Position numbers and translations under genes: made by a program
Notes under the pieces: generated by a model
The model's database searches: none
Told to the model about the DNA's origin: nothing
What the model saw: only the letters and a program-made list of their open reading frames with translations
NCBI RefSeq assembly: GCF_002563635.1
Contig: NZ_PDIZ01000001.1
Location: 1-64,000 of the forward strand
Origin: Bacillus sp. es.036
Lineage (GTDB): Bacteria > Bacillota > Bacilli > Bacillales > Guptibacillaceae
Direction of reading: 5' to 3'
DNA length: 64,000 nucleotides
In this document: positions 58,098 to 64,000 of the stretch, piece by piece
How the letters are laid out: the number at the start of each line of letters is the position of its first letter
Position numbering within the stretch: position 1 is the first letter of the stretch

Positions 58098-58448
58098 ATG
58101 AGTAAATCATTACAAGCCTATTTTACAACAGAGAACGATGCAGAAAGTGCAAAAGCTGATTTGCAGACTTATTCGGTAAGTCAATTGTCAGTTGAACATA
58201 TTCCAGAAGATAAAAAGCTTAACATTGATGCACCTATTCCAGGACAGGGAACAGCTACACCGGCTGGAGCGAACAACGATTTGTTCTTCTCAAACGAAAC
58301 GCCTACAGGTAAACAAGAAGAAAATGCAGACCCTTCTGGGAAGGCAGATCGAGAGTTTCGCTATTTGTTAGCATTTGAAACAGATGAATCAGATGATACA
58401 GATTTACGTGAAGTGGTTTCAAAACATAATGGTGCTATGGAGAAATAA
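58098..58448 (+). CDS. Small acidic hypothetical protein
   Basis: The 116-residue protein begins MSKSLQAYFTTENDAESAKA and ends with a DESDDTDLREVV segment. A ferredoxin-like fold with a long polar insert is suggested by LQAYF and FRYLLAFET strands, as in proteins that process stress or spore functions. ATG 58098 has AAAAGGAG about 10 nt upstream. No family was recognised. Confidence 0.65.
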   Translation: MSKSLQAYFTTENDAESAKADLQTYSVSQLSVEHIPEDKKLNIDAPIPGQGTATPAGANNDLFFSNETPTGKQEENADPSGKADREFRYLLAFETDESDDTDLREVVSKHNGAMEK

Positions 58449-58451
58449 GGA

Positions 58452-58482
58452 TAAGAGCTGCGCGAATGTGCGCAGCTTTTTC
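58452..58482 (+). terminator. Terminator of the small acidic protein gene
   Basis: AAGAGCTGCGC and GCGCAGCTTTT flank GAATGT, followed by T residues. Confidence 0.85.
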
Positions 58483-58498
58483 TTTTGAGTGGCGGTAG

Positions 58499-58522
58499 GG
58501 GGTCAGGTACGTACCTGACCCC
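58499..58522. repeat. Perfect 24-bp palindrome
   Basis: GGGGTCAGGTAC is followed by its exact complement GTACCTGACCCC, flanked by GCGGTAG and CTACCGC. It resembles intergenic palindromes recalled from other Bacillaceae genomes. No gene is present from 58449 to 58824 apart from this and the hemH control region. Confidence 0.55.
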
Positions 58523-58723
58523 CGCTTCACTACCGCGCTACTTCACAGCAGTATGAAAACAATCGTTGGTGGGCAGGCTTGAGATTGAAGTAGAAGAAGA
58601 GAAAGACAGAACGCACGATGTCCGCTATACTAGTGAAGGAAGCGCATCGGAAGTGGCAATCTACATAAAGATTTGGTTCAATGAGTATGACACAAAACGT
58701 TGCGAATTTAAGATCAGATTCCT

Positions 58724-58752
58724 TTGATTCAGGGGAGAAAAAAAGGTATACT
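58724..58752 (+). promoter_or_regulatory. Promoter of hemH
   Basis: TTGATT (58724-58729) and TATACT (58747-58752) are 17 nt apart. Confidence 0.65.
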
Positions 58753-58762
58753 GATATCTAGA

Positions 58763-58777
58763 TGATAATGATTACAA
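58763..58777. promoter_or_regulatory. Fur-like box in the hemH promoter
   Basis: TGATAATGATTACAA matches the 7-1-7 Fur/PerR-type consensus TGATAATnATTATCA with the first half perfect and five of seven in the second. It begins 10 nt after the -10, in the initially transcribed region. Confidence 0.5.
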
Positions 58778-58824
58778 AAAGATAGTGTGTTTAATTAATA
58801 ACTGGACGAGAGGGGAACACATTC

Positions 58825-59760
58825 ATGGCTAAAAAAACAATGGGATTACTCGTAATGGCGTATGGAACACCGTATAAAGAAGAGGATATTGAACGGTATT
58901 ACACACATATACGACGTGGTCGTAAGCCGTCTGATGAACAATTAAAAGACCTCCAAGATCGTTACAAAGCCATTGGTGGCATTTCGCCACTTGCGAAAAT
59001 AACAGAAGACCAGGCGAAAGGGCTAGAAGCTCATCTTAATAAGGTTCAAGATGAAATTGAATTTAAGCTATATATCGGATTAAAGCATATTGAACCTTTT
59101 GTTGAAGATGCTGTTCAAGAGATGCACAATGATGGAATTGAAGAAGCGGTTAGCATCGTCCTCGCTCCTCATTTCTCAACATTTAGCATCAAATCATACA
59201 ATGGACGAGCTAAACAAGAAGCGGAGAAAATCGGAGGGCCGGTTATTCATTCGGTAGAAAGCTGGTATGATGAGCCAAAGTTTATCTCCTATTGGGCAAA
59301 AAGAATAAAAGCTATCTTTGACGACATGTCTGACCAAGAGCGTGAAAAAGCAGTACTAATTGTTTCTGCCCATAGCTTACCTGAGAAAATCATCGCAAAT
59401 GGAGACCCTTACCCTGATCAATTGAAAGAAACAGCCGACCTCATCGTTGAAGAGTCTGGCGTGAAAAACGTGGCAATCGGTTGGCAAAGTGAAGGAAACA
59501 CACCTGATCCATGGATCGGTCCTGACGTACAGGATTTAACGAGAGATCTTCACGAAAAGCAAGGTTTTACTTCGTTCGTTTATGCACCAGTCGGTTTTGT
59601 CGCTGATCATCTAGAAGTATTGTTCGATAATGACTACGAATGTAAAGTTGTGACCGATGAAATTGGCGCAAACTACTATCGACCTGAAATGCCGAACGCA
59701 CAGGATGAATTTATTGAGATTCTTTCAACAGTCGTTTTGAAAGAACTGAATCATAAGTAA
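58825..59760 (+). CDS. hemH: Coproporphyrin ferrochelatase
   Basis: In Gram-positive bacteria this enzyme inserts iron into coproporphyrin III in the coproporphyrin-dependent haem route. The 311-residue protein begins [20 protein letters not shown], keeps the iron-site histidine in SAHSLPEKI, and the C-terminal [15 protein letters not shown] and [15 protein letters not shown] blocks. The length matches B. subtilis HemH (310). hemE and hemY, usual neighbours, are not present here. Confidence 0.93.
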   Translation: MAKKTMGLLVMAYGTPYKEEDIERYYTHIRRGRKPSDEQLKDLQDRYKAIGGISPLAKITEDQAKGLEAHLNKVQDEIEFKLYIGLKHIEPFVEDAVQEMHNDGIEEAVSIVLAPHFSTFSIKSYNGRAKQEAEKIGGPVIHSVESWYDEPKFISYWAKRIKAIFDDMSDQEREKAVLIVSAHSLPEKIIANGDPYPDQLKETADLIVEESGVKNVAIGWQSEGNTPDPWIGPDVQDLTRDLHEKQGFTSFVYAPVGFVADHLEVLFDNDYECKVVTDEIGANYYRPEMPNAQDEFIEILSTVVLKELNHK

Positions 59761-59869
59761 AAGGAGAAAGGCTGTCATGCACGGCGGCTTTCTTTTTAGG
59801 AAAGTAGTCTATTACTCGAATAGATGAATTGACAACCAAAGTAAAAGAAGATAAAGTAATGAGAAATTG

Positions 59870-60131
59870 ATGTATCGGAATAATCAAAAGCTGTGAAGAG
59901 GAAGCAGTAGCGCGTTATGATCAGTAGTGACAGAGAACCAGTGGGTGGTGTGAACTGGTACAGCATAGCCGTGAATTACCCCTCAGAGCTTTCTTGACGA
60001 ACGGAGTGATCTTACTAGTCAGGAACGGAAGAACCGTTATCCAAATCGAGCCGGAAGAATTTATTTCTTCAATCAGGGTGGTATCGCGTGTTAAGCCACG
60101 TCCCTATTTATTATAGGGGCGTGGCTTTTAA
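59870..60131 (+). promoter_or_regulatory. T-box riboswitch with tyrosine specifier
   Basis: The tRNA acceptor-binding bulge AGGGTGGTATCGCG lies at 60075-60088. The specifier loop (GTGAATTACCCC) offers TAC (Tyr) at 59977-59979. The TGGT in the bulge can pair with the ACCA end of tRNA-Tyr. The terminator AAGCCACGTCCCTA with TAGGGGCGTGGCTT and T residues closes the leader at about 60093-60131. Uncharged tRNA-Tyr would switch on tyrS. Confidence 0.92.
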
Positions 60132-60166
60132 TATTATAAAAATTATTTTTTAGGAGGTCGACAGGA

Positions 60167-61414
60167 ATGAACAGCATCATGGATCACTTATCAGCAGAAC
60201 AAAGAAAGGAAATGGAAAGGCAATATGCGGTCTATACCCATGGAACGAGTCAAGTCATTCCTGGAGAGGAGCTTAAGGAGAAAATCGCTACTTCACTTCT
60301 AAAAAATAAGCCGCTTAAAGTTAAATTGGGTCTTGATCCTTCAGCGCCCGATGTTCATATTGGACACACCGTTGTGTTAAATAAATTAAGACAGTTTCAA
60401 GAAAATGGTCACATTATCCAACTGATTATTGGAGATTTCACCGGAAAAATTGGTGACCCGACAGGAAAGTCTACGGCAAGAGTGCAGCTTACTGACGAAG
60501 AAGTGGAACGAAATGCAAAGACTTACCTTGAGCAGTTTGGAAAAGTTTTGGATCAAAGCAAGGTAGAGCTTCACTATAATTCAAAGTGGCTTTCTGAATT
60601 AAAATTTGAAGATGTAATTGAACTCGCCGGAAAAATTACAGTTGCTCGTCTACTTGAACGTGACGACTTTGAAAATCGAATGAAGGCGAATAAACCTGTT
60701 TCTCTTCATGAATTCTTTTACCCACTCATGCAAGGCTATGACTCTGTTCATTTAGAAAGTGATATCGAACTCGGTGGAAACGATCAATATTTCAACGTTC
60801 TCATGGGGCGTCACCTACAGGAGCAGTTTGGGAAAGAGAAGCAAGTTGTGTTAATGATGCCGCTGCTTGAAGGGTTAGATGGAATTGAGAAAATGTCTAA
60901 ATCAAAAGGGAACTACATCGGCATTACAGAGAAGCCATCCGAAATGTATGGCAAAGCGATGTCCATTCCGGATGAGCTAGTTATAAAGTATACGGAACTC
61001 ATTACGGACTTATCTCTTGATGAAAAGCTAGCGGTTCGACAGCAAATTGAACAAGATCACATTCACCCTAGAACGGCGAAAATGAATCTCGCCAAAACCA
61101 TAGTACGCATGTTTCATGGAGAAACAGCTTCTCAAGATGCGGAAGCGCAATTTCAACAAGTATTTCAACAAAAACAGCTGCCAACCGATATTGAGGAAGT
61201 CCTATGGGAAGGTGAGCGCTCGATCTCAGTGCCGAATCTAGTTGTTTCGCTCGACATGCTACCCTCAACGAGTGAAGCGAGACGAATGGTGAAAAATGGT
61301 GGCATTAAATTGAATGAGACCAAAGTCACAAATGTTAACGAGGACGTGACACTTGAGGATGGACTCGTGGTTCAAGTAGGAAAACGAAAATTTAAGAAGA
61401 TCAAATTAAACTAA
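60167..61414 (+). CDS. tyrS: Tyrosyl-tRNA synthetase, TyrZ-type
   Basis: The enzyme charges tRNA-Tyr. The 415-residue protein has HIGH at residues 64-67, KMSKS at 242-246 and a C-terminal S4 RNA-binding domain ([16 protein letters not shown]). The N-terminus ([20 protein letters not shown]) matches the second Bacillus synthetase, TyrZ, rather than TyrS. AGGAGG precedes ATG 60167. A T-box precedes it. The ordinary tyrS is probably elsewhere. Confidence 0.93.
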   Translation: MNSIMDHLSAEQRKEMERQYAVYTHGTSQVIPGEELKEKIATSLLKNKPLKVKLGLDPSAPDVHIGHTVVLNKLRQFQENGHIIQLIIGDFTGKIGDPTGKSTARVQLTDEEVERNAKTYLEQFGKVLDQSKVELHYNSKWLSELKFEDVIELAGKITVARLLERDDFENRMKANKPVSLHEFFYPLMQGYDSVHLESDIELGGNDQYFNVLMGRHLQEQFGKEKQVVLMMPLLEGLDGIEKMSKSKGNYIGITEKPSEMYGKAMSIPDELVIKYTELITDLSLDEKLAVRQQIEQDHIHPRTAKMNLAKTIVRMFHGETASQDAEAQFQQVFQQKQLPTDIEEVLWEGERSISVPNLVVSLDMLPSTSEARRMVKNGGIKLNETKVTNVNEDVTLEDGLVVQVGKRKFKKIKLN

Positions 61415-61415
61415 T

Positions 61416-61453
61416 AAAAGGCTCTCCCTTCGAAGTTAAAGGGAGAGCCTTAT
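61416..61453. terminator. Terminator between tyrS and the YtkA-like lipoprotein gene
   Basis: AAGGCTCTCCCTT and AAAGGGAGAGCCTT form a stem. The T-rich side lies on the minus strand, so it mainly serves the convergent lipoprotein gene. Confidence 0.75.
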
Positions 61454-61455
61454 CG

Positions 61456-62214
61456 TTATTCTGTGATTGTCAAGTTTTCTTCTGTATGTTCATGAAGTCC
61501 TTCGTCATTCTCTACATGAATGGTAACCGTGTAATTACCAGCTTCTTTAAAAGAAGTTGTGGCTTCGTATTCGCTATCTTTCATTTCTTCTGCGTCAACC
61601 CACTTAGCTTTTTCTTCATCCACTTTCGAAATTTCATAACGAACGTCAGCACCTGTTAAAGGGGCATCGTCTTTTTGCAGGTGTGCCATTAGGGAGACCT
61701 CTTTATTTGCTTTCATTTCTTCTGGCTTCATCATATGAATGGATACAGCGCTTTCATGTTCGTGCGCGTGTTCGTGACTTGCAGAGTCAGCTTCTTCTTC
61801 AGAACCGACAATGATTTCATTTTTCGGCATCGTATGTAGATCGCGAGCTGTCACATGAGATTGAACAAAATGTTTTCCAGCCTTATCGAGTTGCTTTTCA
61901 GCCGAATACACGCCATCGCCATCATGAGAAGCTTCGATCATTTCGCTCTCTTCTTTGGATCCTTCTTTCCATACTTCAAATATCACTTCATCTGCATCGT
62001 CTACCTTTTCTTCTCCTTGCGTAACCGTGGCAGAGAATGTAACCTTTTCTCCTTTTTCTACTTTTTCAGGAGTATCAAGTGCAACATCAAGCGTTTCCAC
62101 CTGCGTTTCTTCTGCTGTCGAATTGTTTTCAGTTTCATTCGCATTATCCTGTCCGCATGCCGCTAAAATAATCGCCACACTAAGAATAGAAACCAACGAT
62201 CCTAATTTTTTCAT
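61456..62214 (-). CDS. Lipoprotein with two YtkA/FixH-like domains and a His-rich linker
   Basis: The 252-residue protein starts MKKLGSLVSILSVAIILAACG, a lipoprotein signal with the lipobox LAAC. Two beta domains of the YtkA-like kind follow (about residues 42-138 and 153-250), each ending with an AG(N/K)(Y/H)-type strand. Between them lies SHEHAHEHE, a likely metal site. YtkA-like proteins are linked to copper or respiratory complex assembly. ATG 62214 follows AAAGGAAG. Confidence 0.8.
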   Translation of the reverse strand: MKKLGSLVSILSVAIILAACGQDNANETENNSTAEETQVETLDVALDTPEKVEKGEKVTFSATVTQGEEKVDDADEVIFEVWKEGSKEESEMIEASHDGDGVYSAEKQLDKAGKHFVQSHVTARDLHTMPKNEIIVGSEEEADSASHEHAHEHESAVSIHMMKPEEMKANKEVSLMAHLQKDDAPLTGADVRYEISKVDEEKAKWVDAEEMKDSEYEATTSFKEAGNYTVTIHVENDEGLHEHTEENLTITE

Positions 62215-62440
62215 TTCATTCTTCCTTTCATTATCCACTAAACGATTTTCTAAGTTTACAGTATGACCAAAAATCGAATCTTGTAAACTCGATCAACACT
62301 TTAATAGTAAGAAAGTTAGGCGGTGATCTCAAGTGGATATTAGATAGACATGTGACTAGCTCATGACAAAATGGTTTAACTCCTAGCTTGTCATAGGGAA
62401 TTAAGCAAGGGATGAGAAAAAAGGTTAACCCCTAACAAGA

Positions 62441-62474
62441 AGAAAACGGTTCGCTTGGAGAGGGAGCGTTTTCT
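62441..62474 (-). terminator. Terminator of the downstream GNAT gene
   Basis: GAAAACGGTTCGC-type sequence and GGGAGCGTTTTC form a hairpin just beyond the GNAT stop on the minus strand. The rest of 62215-62440 shows nothing recognisable. Confidence 0.6.
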
Positions 62475-63281
62475 TTAAATCATAGGTGTGCCGGTTTGAA
62501 AATGAATCATCATCCATTTCTCAATATCCTGAAATCCTATCCGTTTATAAATCTTACCTGCGTCAGGATTATCATAGAAAAGACAAAGCACTTTCCCTTC
62601 GTGTAGAACCTCGAAACATAACTTACTCGTACATGTTGTAGCATAACCGTTCCGTTTATAGTCTGGTAAAGTGCACACGCCCACAACCATGGCGGATTGA
62701 GAGTTTTCTGCTGCTGTAGAGGCGGCTGATACAGGCTGGCCGTCCCTTTCAATATAGTAGGTTCTCGATAAGCCTTTCTCTTGATTACGTTGTTTTTCCT
62801 CTACGGTTTCGGTGGCATCAAACTCATCAATCTTATTATGTAGGGAATGAATTTTATTTAGATCATTTAAATCTGCTTTTTTCACTTCTTCTATGTTCTT
62901 TAGGGAAAGCTGCTCCACGCTTTCACACTTTGCATAGAACAGTTCCCGACTTGAATGAGGGGAGTGTGAGATGTGTGGCTGAATGTGATTGGTTACTCGC
63001 TTTAGACCTGACATCATCAAGAAGGATGTATCATTTGAAATCACCTGTGCAAAACCTTCCGCATCAAATTCGGCAGGAGCAAAGGGGATATAGTTTCTTT
63101 CATATTTTAATAGAACAGCTCGTAATGTTCCGTCCTCAGAGAAATCTCCCCACAGCTTTTGGAATGGTTGATCATATCCGTAGGCTTCAATGTCTCCTAG
63201 TATAAACAAATTTTCAGCTGCATGCGGCGTTAGTAAGGAAAGGCATTGGTGATGGTCTTTTTCTGTTAATCGTCTAATCAA
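62475..63281 (-). CDS. GNAT-family N-acetyltransferase
   Basis: The 268-residue protein has an N-terminal domain of about 135 residues and a C-terminal GNAT fold with VVGVCTLPDYKRNGYATTCT as the acetyl-CoA loop and NPDAGKIYKRIGFQ as the closing motif. TTG 63281 is placed after AAAAGGAGGG (10 nt); the longer frame to 63317 has no ribosome binding site. Substrate unknown. Confidence 0.82.
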   Translation of the reverse strand: MIRRLTEKDHHQCLSLLTPHAAENLFILGDIEAYGYDQPFQKLWGDFSEDGTLRAVLLKYERNYIPFAPAEFDAEGFAQVISNDTSFLMMSGLKRVTNHIQPHISHSPHSSRELFYAKCESVEQLSLKNIEEVKKADLNDLNKIHSLHNKIDEFDATETVEEKQRNQEKGLSRTYYIERDGQPVSAASTAAENSQSAMVVGVCTLPDYKRNGYATTCTSKLCFEVLHEGKVLCLFYDNPDAGKIYKRIGFQDIEKWMMIHFQTGTPMI

Positions 63282-63449
63282 TTGGTTTATTCCCTCCTTT
63301 TGGATACTAACTTTCAATTTTACATAAGGAATTCAAAAAGTAAATAGATTCGGAAAATTTATCCTAATTTTACAATTTGTAAATAAGCCATTAATAGTTC
63401 AACTCTACTATAAGAGTGGGGGCCACTATGAATGAATTAGGGGGATGAA

Positions 63450-64000
63450 ATGAAAAGGAATAAAGGTTTTAAATTAGTCAGTGTAGGAATGATTGGATGC
63501 ATGTTACTTTCGATGATGTTTTCAACGATCATTGAAACCGCAGCACAAGCAGAGGAAGGTGGGTTCTATCCGCTTCTTATTACAGAAATATCACCGAATA
63601 TTAAAGGGGCGGAAGATTATGAGTATGTGGAGCTTTACAATAATACCAATCAGCCACTTTATTTAAACGATTACGAATTCCTTTATCGCTATACAGATGG
63701 AAGCGATCAAGACAAAAAACTGACTGTCGAACCAGCCGTCATCGCTCCAAGCGAAACAAAGGTGTTATGGTATAACAAAAGCGGCAAAACGATTGTTGAT
63801 TTTGAAAATCACTATGGAGTGAGCGACCTTCAAGATCATGTGATTAGTCTTGGTGGAGAAGAATTTAGTGGTTTTTCAAACGGAGGTAATCGAGGGGTTG
63901 TTCTCTTAGATGGAAAGGGGAATGAAATGCTTCATGCCAGTTATACTGGTGATCAGGCAGCTGAGGATTTGAGCGTCCATTATCAATATCCTACTGGTGA
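63450..64000 (+). CDS. Secreted lamin-tail-domain protein, 5' part
   Basis: The frame runs off the window. From ATG 63450 (GGGGG just upstream) the protein has a signal peptide (about residues 1-34, ending near TAAQA). It then shows LLITEISPNIKG, YEYVELYNNTN and YLNDYEFLYRY, the features of a lamin-tail domain. In Bacilli such domains often precede nucleases, phosphatases or metallophosphoesterases, but the catalytic part is beyond base 64000. Confidence 0.82.
   Translation, partial: MKRNKGFKLVSVGMIGCMLLSMMFSTIIETAAQAEEGGFYPLLITEISPNIKGAEDYEYVELYNNTNQPLYLNDYEFLYRYTDGSDQDKKLTVEPAVIAPSETKVLWYNKSGKTIVDFENHYGVSDLQDHVISLGGEEFSGFSNGGNRGVVLLDGKGNEMLHASYTGDQAAEDLSVHYQYPTG

Overview
The window looks like a chromosomal segment of a spore-forming, low-GC, Gram-positive Bacillaceae species. 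This rests on the Bacillus-type 16S, 23S and 5S genes, a gerA-type spore germination operon, strong AGGAGG-like ribosome binding sites, frequent TTG and GTG starts, dense Rho-independent terminators, and orthologues of Bacillus subtilis neighbourhoods (citA/citR, alaR-alaT, queDEC with a preQ1 riboswitch, T-box tyrS, hemH, a VmlR-like ABC-F). The species cannot be fixed by eye. A marine or alkaliphilic relative of the Alkalihalobacillus/Pseudalkalibacillus group is a guess.

Layout. Positions 1-494 hold the end of a Ktr/Trk potassium channel subunit, apparently frameshifted, and its terminator. Positions 524-5804 hold an rRNA operon without tRNA genes, with tandem promoters and processing stems. 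A block of 20-bp-phased repeats follows, then photolyase, a gerA-type operon, hutH, alaR-alaT, the preQ1-controlled queuosine operon, citA/citR, a radical SAM protein behind a LexA-like box, and a membrane zinc-ribbon/serine protease pair (to 23.2 kb).

Positions 23.7-28.1 kb look like a drug-response locus: a TetR repressor with two operators, a paired SMR efflux pump, a 42-codon leader ORF with two attenuator-like terminators, an ABC-F protein and an AAC(3)-type acetyltransferase. A second ABC-F gene, close to VmlR, lies at 34.0-35.6 kb with its own promoter, long leader and attenuator. Between them are a three-PAS sensor kinase, a truncated GGDEF gene, an AhpD-like protein, a palindromic interspersed element and a cell-wall amidase with three CWB2 repeats.

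Positions 35.9-52.6 kb are mostly single housekeeping or accessory genes: MOSC protein, oligoendopeptidase, Nudix and GNAT enzymes, DedA, azoreductase, 3-methyladenine glycosylase, SGNH hydrolase, a FabG-like SDR with promoter and cre-like site, a sigma-B-type promoter before a pyruvate oxidase, an EamA transporter and a DUF368 protein. Positions 52.6-55.4 kb hold a three-gene operon read as sulfolipid (SQDG) synthesis: UDP-sulfoquinovose synthase, an SQD2-like glycosyltransferase and a GtrA-family membrane protein. This is the most striking content of the window. The rest holds an MFS transporter, an XRE regulator with two abutting perfect operators, hemH with a Fur-like site, T-box tyrS, a His-rich YtkA-type lipoprotein, a GNAT protein and the start of a secreted lamin-tail-domain protein cut by the window edge.
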